Assembly (NCBI RefSeq): GCF_024584705.1
Contig: NZ_CP097384.1
Coordinates: 1,860,001 to 1,924,000 of the forward strand
Direction of reading: 5' to 3'
Length of the DNA stretch: 64,000 nucleotides
Source of the DNA: Blastopirellula sp. J2-11
GTDB taxonomy: Bacteria; Planctomycetota; Planctomycetia; Pirellulales; Pirellulaceae
Made by a program: the position numbers and the translations under genes. This document shows, piece after piece, positions 9,163-18,370 of this stretch. The first letter of the stretch is position 1, and every line of letters begins with the position of its first letter. The notes beneath the pieces were generated by a model that was given only the letters and a program-made list of their open reading frames with translations, ran no database searches and was not told where the DNA came from.

Positions 9163-11699
9163 TGAACAGCAACCTAGAAAGGTCTGGAAAACACTCCGAT
9201 GCTCGGCGATTAGTGTGGCTTTTGACAGGGGTCGGTTTGATCGCCGGTCTGATCGTCTTTTGCGTGACTGCGCCGACGCTGCAATACATCCAATATCAAT
9301 ACGAATCATCCGCCTCTCAGCGAAATCGGATTGATGCGGAGATCGCTGAGATTGAGCGAAATCTGATCGACGGTCGACGTGATTTCGCCGAGATCATCTT
9401 ATCGCCGGAAGGCCAGGGACCGCCGCCGAATGATTTTGTGGAAATTCAGGATGAACCATGGTGCTTGGAACTGCGCAACGCGGTAGCGGACCTGCAAAAG
9501 GATCCCGATTTCCGAGGCTCGGAGGAAATTCGTCAGCTTTCTGAACAGTTGACGCAAATTCCCGGCATGTATCGCGAGGTCGTATCGTGGTCGGTCTCTA
9601 TTGCAGCCGCCGAATCGGAAACGTCCAAAGCGCAAAGAAGAACGCAAGAGGCGCTGCATCAGATTCGCGCCTATTTTGACGAGATGGAAGGCAAGCGTCG
9701 CTTAGACTTGGCGCTCAAATTGCGAAAACATTCGCGTAAGTCTTCCGGTAACTTGACGGTCGCACATGATGATTTGGTCGAAAGCTTTCTTGACGCTGCA
9801 CAATTCGAAGCGATCGGTAACGAGTTAATGCAGTTGGCCATTCTTTGTGAAAAATTAGCTGCTGAAAACGACGTCGATCAGCTTGTGGATTTGAAAGACA
9901 ATGACCTCAAAGCGGCGTTCTCACGTCTAGAGCACACGCTGCAGCGATTTTCAGGAGATGAGGAAGCCGTTAGTCAACTTGCGATGTCGCTGCGCGTGGC
10001 GTTGTTTGGAGAAGGTAGCGTTTTTGACGACGCTCATCAAACCATCCATCCCGGCGATGGAGGGCTTTACTTTTGGCAGCGCGAAAAATTGTTAGGCAAG
10101 CGAGAGCAAGGTCCCACGTTACAGCGGGTTGAAGAAGCGTTTAACGCGTTTCGTCCTGTTTTAACCGACTTGGAGGCGCGATTCGCCAAAGTCGCCGAGC
10201 AACAACGTCGACATGCGGACCTGGTCGGATTGGTCGCTTGGTCGATTATGATCGTGACCGGCGTCATCTGCGTCTGTGCTTTTGTCTTTTTGGCGCGGCG
10301 CATCGCCGGAATCATTACGCAGCAAATCAAAGATGTCGAGCGAAAGTCCGCGGAACTAGAGATCAAAAATTCGGAAGTCCGCCTGTTGCACGATGTCGCC
10401 GAAGCGGCGAACAAAACGGCGTCGCTGGCCGAAACGACCGAGTACGTCATGCGACGATTCGCCGAACATTCCGGCTTTCTGTTGGCGATGGCGACATTCA
10501 CCAACGAACAGGGGGCGCGGCGCCTTGTCGCGACCGAAGCTTGGAAGGACGCCGGCTTGCCAATCGAGCCGCTGGTCGCGTCCTGCGGGGTCGATCCAGC
10601 GGCGAAGCTATCGGTCCGTCCGCTGGTATTTGATCGTGACGATAGGCGATCACAGTATGGCGACGGACTCCGCAGCGGGATTGCAATGATGATTCGGCAA
10701 GACGCGTTTTTCGTCCATTGTCATTTCTTGTCGTCCGACATTGAACAGCCCTCTCCGCGGATACTACGACTCGCGGAGCATGCCGCAACGCGCTTGAGCC
10801 AAACCTTGGAGCGCGCCCAGGCAAACAGTCGTCTCCAGGAACTGAATAGCAAACTGATCGATTCGGCTCGCCATGCCGGGATGGCGGAAGTCGCCACCGG
10901 CGTGCTTCATAATGTTGGGAATGCGCTGAACAGCGTGAATACTTGCTTATCGTTCTTACGGGATAGTACGGCGCAGTCAAGCATTGTCGATCTACGCAGG
11001 ACGCTCGATTTTGTGACCCAGCGATCCGGCTCGCTGGAAGAGTTCATGACCAGCCATCCGAAAAGAACGTTGATTTTCCCGATGCTGTCAGAGCTCGACA
11101 CGCGTTTGCGGACCGAGAATGAAACGCAGCTTGCTGGAGTCGAGGATTTGCGTCGGCATGTGGATCACATCAAAAAGATTGTGGCCGTACAGCAATCGCT
11201 GGCTCGAGTCCAGTGCGTGCTGGAGCCGACCGATTTGACCCAGGTGCTAACCAAAGCGATCGAGTGGCAAAGTGATGCGCTGCGGCATCACCAGGTGGAA
11301 ATAACCAGCGACTTCTCGGAACTCCCTTGGTTGCAGTTGGACAAGCATCGCATTTTAGAAATCTTTGGCAACCTCTTGAAGAACGCTATTGAGTCGATCG
11401 TCGAAGCTCGGGGGCCGCAGCGTCGGGTTCACGTCTGCGTTCGTCAACTTCGGAACGATCGCGTCACGATCGAAGTCAAAGACTCTGGGATCGGCGTGAA
11501 GCCCGAGAACCTAAAAAGCATTTTTTCGTATGGCTTTACCACCAAGTCGAACGGTCACGGATTCGGCTTACATAGCGCGAGTCTTTCGGCCAAGCAAATG
11601 GGGGGGCGATTGGAGATTGAAAGCGACGGCATCGGCCACGGCGCTCTGTTTCGAATCGTGTTGCCGTTTGTGCCGGTCGCTGAAGAATCGCTGGTCTAG
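9162..11699 (+). CDS. Membrane sensor histidine kinase coupled to a periplasmic receptor
   Basis: An 845-residue inner-membrane kinase. TM1 lies near residues 17-40, a large mainly helical periplasmic domain follows (about 40-355), then TM2 (about 355-385), a coiled linker, a GAF-like region (about 415-550) and the kinase core. The phospho-acceptor region reads GVLHNVGNALNSV (His near 584), the HNxGN variant rather than the usual SHELRTPL. The N-box (LLKNAIESI, about 736), G1 (DSGIGV, about 773) and G2 (GHGFGLH) are intact. The GTG start overlaps the upstream stop by one base and has GGAGAG upstream; an in-frame extension from 9129 is less likely. No response regulator lies nearby, so its partner is elsewhere. 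Confidence 0.82.
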   Translation: MNSNLERSGKHSDARRLVWLLTGVGLIAGLIVFCVTAPTLQYIQYQYESSASQRNRIDAEIAEIERNLIDGRRDFAEIILSPEGQGPPPNDFVEIQDEPWCLELRNAVADLQKDPDFRGSEEIRQLSEQLTQIPGMYREVVSWSVSIAAAESETSKAQRRTQEALHQIRAYFDEMEGKRRLDLALKLRKHSRKSSGNLTVAHDDLVESFLDAAQFEAIGNELMQLAILCEKLAAENDVDQLVDLKDNDLKAAFSRLEHTLQRFSGDEEAVSQLAMSLRVALFGEGSVFDDAHQTIHPGDGGLYFWQREKLLGKREQGPTLQRVEEAFNAFRPVLTDLEARFAKVAEQQRRHADLVGLVAWSIMIVTGVICVCAFVFLARRIAGIITQQIKDVERKSAELEIKNSEVRLLHDVAEAANKTASLAETTEYVMRRFAEHSGFLLAMATFTNEQGARRLVATEAWKDAGLPIEPLVASCGVDPAAKLSVRPLVFDRDDRRSQYGDGLRSGIAMMIRQDAFFVHCHFLSSDIEQPSPRILRLAEHAATRLSQTLERAQANSRLQELNSKLIDSARHAGMAEVATGVLHNVGNALNSVNTCLSFLRDSTAQSSIVDLRRTLDFVTQRSGSLEEFMTSHPKRTLIFPMLSELDTRLRTENETQLAGVEDLRRHVDHIKKIVAVQQSLARVQCVLEPTDLTQVLTKAIEWQSDALRHHQVEITSDFSELPWLQLDKHRILEIFGNLLKNAIESIVEARGPQRRVHVCVRQLRNDRVTIEVKDSGIGVKPENLKSIFSYGFTTKSNGHGFGLHSASLSAKQMGGRLEIESDGIGHGALFRIVLPFVPVAEESLV

Positions 11700-11732
11700 A
11701 AAAACTTGGACTTGGCGATACAGATTTTGTAG

Positions 11733-11759
11733 GTTGGGTGCAGCGCAGCGAAACCCAAC
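11733..11759. repeat. Short palindromic intergenic repeat
   Basis: GTTGGGT (11733-11739) and ACCCAAC (11753-11759) are exact inverted arms around a GC-rich loop, between convergent kinase and protease genes. It may act as a shared 3' hairpin. It resembles the TAGGTGGGTGGAG-starting elements elsewhere in the window. Confidence 0.5.
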
Positions 11760-11780
11760 AATCGAATCTTGGGCGATGTG

Positions 11781-12917
11781 TTACAGAGCGGATTCCCAAA
11801 CGACAGGTTCGCCCGGTGCGGCGCTGCGTTGCCGGAGGGCTGCTTCTCGTTGATAAAAGCTGGGATGAAGCCACTTTGCTTGTTCTAGCGGGACGTTGGC
11901 CGCGACGCTCAGTTTACGCAATGCGGCAGTGAGCAGAGGAGTCGCCTGATTGCCGTAGATCGTGCGCAAATGCGCCGCCGCCCATGCGTCCGCTTCCAAT
12001 TCCATGCGTCGTGATTGCCGCGGCGTTGACCAGAGGTAGTAAGCCGAAAGCAGACAGGGGGCAGACGCTTCCAGCAGCGTCTGCTGCAAACCTTGGGGGG
12101 CGAGCCAGGCGGAGAGCCAATAGCGCACGCCTAGTACGACCGCCGCTGCAGCGACGATCGCAATCAGCCGCCGCGCGACATGCCGTAAACGCAGATGTCC
12201 CATCTCGTGGGCGATCACGGCCTCTAGCTCTCGGGGAGTCAGCGTATCGAGTAAGGATGCGGAAATCACCAAATAGCGAAACGGCGGGACGCAGCCAAGC
12301 AGCGCCGCATTGGTGATCCCGATGCTCTCAGGCCAAACCAGCAGCGGCGGCAAGCTGCGACCAAATTGCGATTGCAATCGTCGGGCCAAGTCGGGCGAGT
12401 CGACCGGCGTCAGTCCCCAACTGCGACGTAAAAATTCGGGATAGACCGCGATCAGAAAAATCACAATCAAAGCAATCGTCCATACGCCGCTATCGCTGGT
12501 CGGGCCGGCCAGACCGCCCCAGTGAGCGGCCGCCGATCCCAGCCAGACCGGACCGCACGTAAGCGGAAGCGACAGGCGAATTTCGGCAAGCGCCCGCGGA
12601 ATTCCTTCCGCTTCGGAGAGCATCGTTAAACGAGAGAGGATCGCCGGCAGTAAGAGGACCGCTTCACGCAAAAGGGGAATTTCTCCCCATGCCGACGCAT
12701 AAATGATTCCTCCCCAATTGCCGGGCCAGATCATCAGCAGCGACGTTGCGGCCCAACAGATCTCGGCGAGCAAACTTCGTTGAAAGCTGCGCGCGATGCT
12801 CCACTGGAACACTCCGAGCGCCAAGCAGACCATCCAGGATGCGAGCGGCTCGTCGACCGTCTCAACGGGGCGAGCGAGAAGCACGATCGTGCAATAGACG
12901 AGTATCTGCAGAAGCAT
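11781..12917 (-). CDS. M48-family membrane zinc metalloprotease
   Basis: A 378-residue integral membrane protease of the M48 (HtpX/Ste24-like) family. The N-terminal half holds several hydrophobic segments (about 1-20, 27-40, 50-65, 80-95, 145-160). The zinc site is complete: HEMGH with His237, Glu238 and His241, and a third-ligand motif ELEAD at 306-310. Two further hydrophobic segments follow the HEMGH motif (about 250-295). Such enzymes cleave membrane or misfolded proteins; the substrate here is unknown. No Shine-Dalgarno sequence is obvious, but the ATG begins a hydrophobic segment in keeping with the family. It is convergent with the histidine kinase gene, and an IS lies on its upstream side. 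Confidence 0.82.
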   Translation of the reverse strand: MLLQILVYCTIVLLARPVETVDEPLASWMVCLALGVFQWSIARSFQRSLLAEICWAATSLLMIWPGNWGGIIYASAWGEIPLLREAVLLLPAILSRLTMLSEAEGIPRALAEIRLSLPLTCGPVWLGSAAAHWGGLAGPTSDSGVWTIALIVIFLIAVYPEFLRRSWGLTPVDSPDLARRLQSQFGRSLPPLLVWPESIGITNAALLGCVPPFRYLVISASLLDTLTPRELEAVIAHEMGHLRLRHVARRLIAIVAAAAVVLGVRYWLSAWLAPQGLQQTLLEASAPCLLSAYYLWSTPRQSRRMELEADAWAAAHLRTIYGNQATPLLTAALRKLSVAANVPLEQAKWLHPSFYQREAALRQRSAAPGEPVVWESAL

Positions 12918-13041
12918 GGGAAACGCCGTGGTGAGGAGGAACTTCCATGGTAGTCGCCGGGCTTTGCGTCGTACAACGAAAAGAGACTCCGCATCCGATT
13001 AGGCCGGTCGTAACCGATGTTCCGGCGCTTCTGGCCCGTAG

Positions 13042-14589
13042 GGTCCGCTATGAGGCCGTGAATTTTTGGCTTTGAGACACCTTAATCAGCCGTTTACCGC
13101 TAATTTTACGGATCTTTCGAGGGGCTAGGCTCTTTGTTGATTGTTTGCTCTGGGTTGGTTTTCCCTGCGGGCTGGGGGTTTCTCTTTCAATTAGGTCGCC
13201 ATCGTGCTTCTTTGACGAGTTAGGGCGAGTAGGCGTTGGAAGTTGTGGGCCAGGGCGTGCCAGAGGGCGACGGCTTTCGCTTTGGCCAAGCTGCGGACAT
13301 TGAACTGATTGAGCCCTCGGTTGCGGCAGGTTGCGTTACTGAACTCGGCCGAACTGGCTCGTTCCTTATAAATCTCCTTCGCTTCATCGGTGCCCATCCG
13401 AGCTCGCCACGCCTCCACTTCCTGGCTGTCGCCTGGCATCGGAGCATGCGGATCGCGACCTTGCGAACGCTTTTTTTCCTCGTCGGTGATGGGCAGATAA
13501 ACGTTCGTTCCGTTGGCTTCCAGATGCGTGATCGCTTCCAAGTTCGAGAACCCGGCATCCGCCAAGTATTCCTCCGGTCGCTGCGAATAACGCTCGATAA
13601 GCTGTTCGTACATCGGTTGAAGTTGGCCTCCGTCGGTCCCGGCGTTCACCACGTCCAAGCCTACAATCACGCGGGTTTCGGTCGTGGTGGCGAACTGCAC
13701 GTTGTAGGCCGGGCGAAAGCCGCCGTCTCCCATTTTCATCTTGCGAGCCTCGGGATCGGTCGTCGAAGCACGAGCCTCATCGCCCGAACCCTTCTTGCGA
13801 CGTTCCATCTTCGGCACGATCTTTTCTCGCTCTTCCAACGCCGCTTGCACCCGTTCGGCTCGCTCTCGGGCCGCACGTTCGCGGGCCCCTTTCACGCGAC
13901 GATCCTCGGCCGAAACGTCATCCGATTCGCGTTCTTCTCGCAACACTTTGAGTTGCTCTTCCGCCTCTTGCAAGCATTTTTCGAGCGTCGGCTTGCGGCG
14001 GAACGAACTGCTGCCGGCGCTGGCCCGCACCCGCATGCCGTCCTGAGCGACGCGGTTCAAGTCGATCAACTCTTGGTGCAGCAACGTGGCTACGCTTTGC
14101 GTCAGCAGCTGGTCGAGCCGATCCGCATGCCGCACGCGAAAGTCGGCCAGCGTGTGATAATTAACGGTGACGCCACCGCACATCCACAAATAGGTCAGGT
14201 GCTCGCGGCACATCCGGTCCAGCCGCCGGGCCGAACCGATGCCGTCAATCGTGGCCTGAAGCCACAATGCCAGGAGAATCTTCGGATCAATCGGGTTGCG
14301 TCCCACGCCCCCTTCGACCGCAGCAATCGGTTCGTAGAACGCCGCCAAGTCGAGCCCATCGACGTAAGCCCAAACCAAGCGGGCCGAATGATCATCGGTC
14401 AGCAACTCGTCCAACGCCAACGGCCGCCACTCGACCTGCTGCCGCTGAGCCTGCTGAACTCGAACCACTCCACCCCGTCCTTGCCGTCTAGCCATCGACT
14501 ACTCCCCGAGAAAACAACTTTCAATCAGGGAGGATGATAACTGCGATCTGTCGAATGGGGAATAAAAATTCACACGCTCTATGAGGACC
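13042..14589 (-). mobile_element. IS1182-type insertion sequence
   Basis: One transposase gene with flanks carrying inverted copies of GTGAATTTTT (13058-13067 and, reversed, 14564-14573). Outward of these, both ends begin GGTCC, giving imperfect terminal repeats of about 26 bp. An 8-bp direct repeat CTATGAGG (13048-13055, 14579-14586) overlaps the proposed ends and could instead be the target duplication, so the exact ends are uncertain by roughly ten bases. No interrupted gene is recognisable on either side. Confidence 0.6.
13191..14495 (-). CDS. IS1182-family transposase
   Basis: A 434-residue DDE transposase. The N-terminal DUF772-like domain (YVDGLDLAAFYEPI to ADFRVRHADRLD, about 43-135) is followed by a charged coiled region (about 170-235) and the DDE_Tnp_1-like catalytic domain. 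GLDVVNAGTDGG and YLADAGFSN carry the likely first and second Asp, and the C-terminal RNRGLNQFNVRSLAK segment is typical of IS1182. The frame is intact, so it may still be active. A long plus-strand open frame over the same bases is antisense and was discarded. Confidence 0.88.
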   Translation of the reverse strand: MARRQGRGGVVRVQQAQRQQVEWRPLALDELLTDDHSARLVWAYVDGLDLAAFYEPIAAVEGGVGRNPIDPKILLALWLQATIDGIGSARRLDRMCREHLTYLWMCGGVTVNYHTLADFRVRHADRLDQLLTQSVATLLHQELIDLNRVAQDGMRVRASAGSSSFRRKPTLEKCLQEAEEQLKVLREERESDDVSAEDRRVKGARERAARERAERVQAALEEREKIVPKMERRKKGSGDEARASTTDPEARKMKMGDGGFRPAYNVQFATTTETRVIVGLDVVNAGTDGGQLQPMYEQLIERYSQRPEEYLADAGFSNLEAITHLEANGTNVYLPITDEEKKRSQGRDPHAPMPGDSQEVEAWRARMGTDEAKEIYKERASSAEFSNATCRNRGLNQFNVRSLAKAKAVALWHALAHNFQRLLALTRQRSTMAT

Positions 14590-14740
14590 AAGAATTGGTA
14601 ACGATTCGGTTCGGCCGCGCAGCGGATCCTACGAGGTCTCTTTCGTCATCCATCGCTATCGGAGATTTGGTATCCTAAGCGAAGTAAAAAAAGACGTGCG
14701 TTTTGACGCACCCTGCAGCCTTCTTTTTGCTGGACGGATC

Positions 14741-15226
14741 ATGACGGACCTCGCATCATTCGCTGCCGATACTCCCCGCTTCGTTCGGCATTTGCTCGAT
14801 TCGTATCGTCGCTGGGTTGGTGTCGAACTGATGGAGCGAACCGGGACCGAACCAAGCGATCTGGAGCAGTTGTTCGCGTTGCCGGTGGTGGTGGTTTCGC
14901 ACGACGCGCAGGACGATCCAATTTTCAAATTTGGGAATCAGACGGCGCTCGATCTGTGGGAACTGAGACTTCCCGAATTTCTCCAGATGCCGTCACGCTT
15001 GACGGCGGAACCGCTGCATCGCGATGAGCGAGCTCGCTTGCTGCAGCGGACCGAACGGGACGGCTATGTCGACGACTATCGCGGCGTTCGCATTTCCAGT
15101 CGCGGTCGCCGCTTCTACATCGAGCAAGCGACTATCTGGAACATCGTCGACGACGCCGATACCTACATCGGTCAAGCGGCGACATTTGACCACTGGACGT
15201 TTTTGGAAGCAGGAGAGACGCCGTGA
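14741..15226 (+). CDS. MEKHLA-domain protein
   Basis: A 161-residue soluble protein that matches the MEKHLA family, a PAS-like domain also found at the C-terminus of plant HD-ZIP III proteins. Recognisable parts are LLDSYRRWVG near the start, a central FKFGNQTALDLWEL, and the C-terminal IEQATIWNIVDD strand pattern. The family is proposed to sense small ligands or redox state; its role in bacteria is not known. I chose the ATG at 14741 because GGACGGA precedes it; a GTG 45 bases upstream would add residues without family support. It converges on the lipoprotein gene with a 16-base gap. Confidence 0.72.
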   Translation: MTDLASFAADTPRFVRHLLDSYRRWVGVELMERTGTEPSDLEQLFALPVVVVSHDAQDDPIFKFGNQTALDLWELRLPEFLQMPSRLTAEPLHRDERARLLQRTERDGYVDDYRGVRISSRGRRFYIEQATIWNIVDDADTYIGQAATFDHWTFLEAGETP

Positions 15227-15242
15227 GAAAGCCGCCGCGTCT

Positions 15243-16163
15243 TTAGCCCGAGATGGTTACTTTCTCCGGCTCTTGCTTCGGGAGCGGTTTTGACTTTTCT
15301 TTTTCTGGCAGCGGCTCTGGTTTCTTGTCTGGCGACTTCTCCTCTTCGTAGCCGACCAGATCAGCTTCGGCTTTACCGCCGGGCATCGGCGTCTCGGCCT
15401 CTTCGGATTCATGCTTGGTATCGGCGAGATGTTCACTGCGAAAGTCAAAGGGAGCGTCGTACTCGACAGGAATCGGGCTATCCTCCGCTTTGCGGAAAGG
15501 ATTGGGGAGGCCGATGCTGGAGCCGGCGAATTGGGCCCGGTCGTAGATGTTGCCTCCTTGAAACGGTCCGGCGCCAAGCAACCAGGTATCCTTCGCTGTT
15601 CCCAGCGACTGAGCGATGCCCGATTGCCAAATCGGTTGCCGCGATTCGCGATGATAGGCGAAGAGTGCGATTTTGGCGCCGCCGATCGTATTGCTCTTTT
15701 TCGCAAATGCGATCTCGGGGATTGTCGGCATCGGGGGAGCGGTCGGAAAGAGCGACGCGGCGGAACTAACGGCATTGCTAGAGGGAATGCCGTAGGTGAC
15801 GGTGTGTCCCTCCGTCCCTAAGGCTCCGATGCGCGCTTCGACCACATAGTCGGCTTCGGCGGCGGAATCTTGCAGCAGACATCCGGCGGCGTTCATTTGC
15901 TGACGAATGGCGCTGGTGATGTATTCGGCGTTGACGAACCCGGCGCCTTTGACGTTTTGCAAATAGCGGGGATCGAGATAAACCTTTTCATCGCGCAGCG
16001 GTTGAAAGTCGATATCGGCGATCGCCTCGTCGACGGCATGCGAACTGACAAGTTGCTCAGTCAGCGTTCGATTGGATGTCGTCCCGCAACCGGCTGCTAG
16101 TAGCAGGCCGACCACGAGCGCGCCGCCGCGGATTGCGGCGAAAAATTGGAAGCTGGCGGCCAT
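15243..16163 (-). CDS. DUF6655-like lipoprotein
   Basis: A 306-residue predicted lipoprotein. The lipobox LLAAGC follows a hydrophobic segment starting near residue 14, so the mature protein begins at Cys26. The central part (about 40-200) is a folded domain resembling the planctomycetal DUF6655 family, with the pattern NAEYITSAIRQQM and FAYHRESRQPIW. The C-terminal 70 residues are highly charged and Pro/Lys/Glu-rich and probably disordered. Function is unknown; the fold of the central region suggests a variant of a periplasmic assembly lipoprotein, but that is a guess. Naming of the DUF is from memory. Confidence 0.6.
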   Translation of the reverse strand: MAASFQFFAAIRGGALVVGLLLAAGCGTTSNRTLTEQLVSSHAVDEAIADIDFQPLRDEKVYLDPRYLQNVKGAGFVNAEYITSAIRQQMNAAGCLLQDSAAEADYVVEARIGALGTEGHTVTYGIPSSNAVSSAASLFPTAPPMPTIPEIAFAKKSNTIGGAKIALFAYHRESRQPIWQSGIAQSLGTAKDTWLLGAGPFQGGNIYDRAQFAGSSIGLPNPFRKAEDSPIPVEYDAPFDFRSEHLADTKHESEEAETPMPGGKAEADLVGYEEEKSPDKKPEPLPEKEKSKPLPKQEPEKVTISG

Positions 16164-16351
16164 TGCGAAATGCGTGTCATAGGTGGGTGGAGGGAAGTGA
16201 GGCGGGATGCATTTGGTAGGAGGGACAACAGCGTGCTTGGATTGGTGGTGTCGCCTTGCGAGCGAACTATAGGAAAAGAGGAAGTTCCGCGAAACCGCAA
16301 TTTTGTGAAGATATCACGCGAAATAGGCTTGATTAGGAGACGCTGACTGCC

Positions 16352-16380
16352 TGTCGCTCTGGGAGCATCGGACTTATAAT
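16352..16380 (+). promoter_or_regulatory. Candidate promoter of the ebo-like operon
   Basis: A perfect TATAAT at 16375-16380, with a weak -35 (TGTCGC at 16352-16357) 17 bases upstream. Transcription would begin near 16387, about 45 bases before the GTG start at 16431. Confidence 0.5.
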
Positions 16381-16430
16381 AAGCGGTTTGTCTCCGAACG
16401 ATCCTTATTTCCCAAGCGTGTGCCGAAAAC

Positions 16431-17423
16431 GTGGCGACCGTCTCCGCTGAACCAGCTTGGCTTCCCTATTTTCAGCTGTTCCGGCTGCCGAATCTCTTTA
16501 CGGCTTGGGCCGACATTCTGGCCGGATATCTCGCTGTCTCGCAGTTTTCTAGCGAAACGGCCAGTTTGACGCCGTGGCCAGTCTTTTTGTGTCTGATTGC
16601 GGCTTCCAGCCTGATTTACTCGGCCGGAATGGCGCTAAATGACTATTACGACCTCGAGCAGGATCGCCGCGAACGCCCGCAGCGTCCACTCCCTTCGGGC
16701 CGCATTTCACCGCGATTGGCCGCTTGGCTGGGCTATCAGTTTTTGCTGATCGGCGTGGTGCTAGCGTCGGTCGCCGGCTATCTGTATTCCGACTTGGCGG
16801 CGATTCCCTGGCGCGGGGGAGCAGTCGCGGCCGCGTTGGTCGCGTCGGTTTTACTGTATGACGCCGGGTTAAAAGCGACCGTTTTTGGCGCCGTCGCGAT
16901 GGGATCCTGTCGTTTTTTCAATCTTCTGTTGGGGATGAGTTTGGCTGGCAGCTTGGCTGGTGACGCCCGATTTTCGCTCGTCGGATACGATATGGGCCAG
17001 CTTGCATATGCAGGCGGAATCGGCGTCTATATCGCCGGCGTGACCTGGTTTGCCCGGACCGAAGCGAAGGAAAGCGCACGGCCGATGCTGATCTTCGGCT
17101 TTGTGGTGCTGATCATCGGCCTGGGGCTGTTTGTCGCGTCGCCGTTGTTGGGATCCTCAATCATCCGCTTGCGATCGATGCAGACGTTTGGGTGGTGCGG
17201 CTTGATGACGCTTTTGGCGGTTTCGATCATCCGCCGCTGCGTCATCGCCATTGCCGATCCCTCCCCAAGCAATGTACAAGTGGCGGTAAAGCAGGCCCTG
17301 CTGTCGCTGATCACGCTCAACGCGGGATTGGTGCTGGCGGTTTGCGGGGCATTTTGGGCGGTGATTGTCGCGTTGCTCATTGTGCCGATGCTGTTGTTGG
17401 GCCGCTGGGTCTATTCGACGTAA
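16431..17423 (+). CDS. UbiA-family prenyltransferase, EboC-like
   Basis: A 330-residue integral membrane prenyltransferase with about eight or nine hydrophobic segments. The first Asp-rich motif NDYYDLEQD (Asn70, Asp71, Asp74, Asp78) and the following RPLPSGRIS are classic for UbiA enzymes; the second motif region (YDAGLKATVFGAVAMGSCR) is present in a variant form. UbiA proteins transfer polyprenyl groups to small acceptors in the membrane. The gene starts with GTG. It leads a run of three same-strand genes (UbiA, TIM-barrel, phosphodiesterase-like) matching EboC, EboE and EboF of the ebo cluster, which is linked to export of metabolite precursors to the periplasm. The EboC call rests mainly on this context. 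Confidence 0.78.
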   Translation: MATVSAEPAWLPYFQLFRLPNLFTAWADILAGYLAVSQFSSETASLTPWPVFLCLIAASSLIYSAGMALNDYYDLEQDRRERPQRPLPSGRISPRLAAWLGYQFLLIGVVLASVAGYLYSDLAAIPWRGGAVAAALVASVLLYDAGLKATVFGAVAMGSCRFFNLLLGMSLAGSLAGDARFSLVGYDMGQLAYAGGIGVYIAGVTWFARTEAKESARPMLIFGFVVLIIGLGLFVASPLLGSSIIRLRSMQTFGWCGLMTLLAVSIIRRCVIAIADPSPSNVQVAVKQALLSLITLNAGLVLAVCGAFWAVIVALLIVPMLLLGRWVYST

Positions 17424-17490
17424 ACTAACAAAGACGGTCGCCGAGCAATTTTGGCAGGGGAAGCGTCGACGCGATGCAAATGAGATAAGC

Positions 17491-18333
17491 ATGCGGATTG
17501 GCTATAACACGAACGGCTTTGCCCATCACGACCCGCTTGACGCGGTCGACGTGCTTGCGGACTTGGGCTACGAAAGCGTTGCGATCACCGTCGATCACGG
17601 GACGCTGACGCCGTTCGGCAATACCTACATGGCCGATCGTCAGGCGGATCATCTCGCCGGGCTTCTTCGTGAAAAGAAAATGACGTGCGTCGTTGAATCG
17701 GGCGCCCGCTTTTTGCTCGATCCCAAACAGAAGCACGAGCCGACCTTGGTCTCTCCGGCCAAGCATGGCCGGCAGCGACGCTTTGAGTTTATCCGCCACT
17801 GCATCGACGCCGCGGTCAAATTGAAAGCCGACTGCGTTTCGCTGTGGTCGGGACGTTTGCTCGACGAGGTCAACGAAGCGACCGCGATGAAGCGCCTGGT
17901 CGAAGCGCTGCAGCCGGTAATTGAATACGCAGAGTTGCAACAAATGCCGCTTGGTTTTGAACCGGAGCCAGGCATGTTTATCGACACGATGGATCGCTTC
18001 GCTCAATTGTGCGACCGTATCGATTCTCCCTTGTTTCAATTGACGCTCGACATCGGTCACTTGCAGTGTCAAAACGAATTGCCGCTAGGCGATTTCATTC
18101 GTCAGTGGGGTTCGCGGATCGTCAACGTTCATATCGAAGATATGAAGCGCGGCGTCCATGAGCATCTTCCCTTCGGCGAGGGGGAGATCGATTTCAGCGA
18201 AGTCATTCAGGCGTTGCAGGATGCGAATTATCAAAAAGGCCTGCATGTCGAATTGAGTCGCCATAGCCACGAAGCGCCGACCATCGCCGCCAGCTCGATG
18301 CAGTTTCTGCGTCCGCTTGTTCATCCACTCTAG
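17491..18333 (+). CDS. TIM-barrel (xylose isomerase/AP endonuclease-like) protein, EboE-like
   Basis: A 280-residue cytoplasmic TIM-barrel of the AP_endonuc_2/sugar-phosphate isomerase superfamily. The strand-end metal-site pattern of the family is visible: LGFEPEPGMFI, LTLDIGHLQC, IVNVHIEDMKRG and HVELSRHSH supply Glu, Asp, His and Glu ligands in the expected order. The start ATG at 17491 was preferred over a longer upstream frame because MRIGYNTNGF opens the first barrel strand. It follows the UbiA gene by 67 bases and precedes the phosphodiesterase-like gene by 37. Its substrate is unknown; by position it corresponds to EboE, although classical EboE is longer. Confidence 0.75.
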   Translation: MRIGYNTNGFAHHDPLDAVDVLADLGYESVAITVDHGTLTPFGNTYMADRQADHLAGLLREKKMTCVVESGARFLLDPKQKHEPTLVSPAKHGRQRRFEFIRHCIDAAVKLKADCVSLWSGRLLDEVNEATAMKRLVEALQPVIEYAELQQMPLGFEPEPGMFIDTMDRFAQLCDRIDSPLFQLTLDIGHLQCQNELPLGDFIRQWGSRIVNVHIEDMKRGVHEHLPFGEGEIDFSEVIQALQDANYQKGLHVELSRHSHEAPTIAASSMQFLRPLVHPL

Positions 18334-18370
18334 ACAAACGACTTCCCCAACCGGATAGAGATCGCTCGCT

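Noticed and set aside
13236-14537. 433-residue plus-strand open frame across the IS
   Set aside because: Exact antisense of the intact transposase; composition is typical of a mirror frame and it has no ribosome site.
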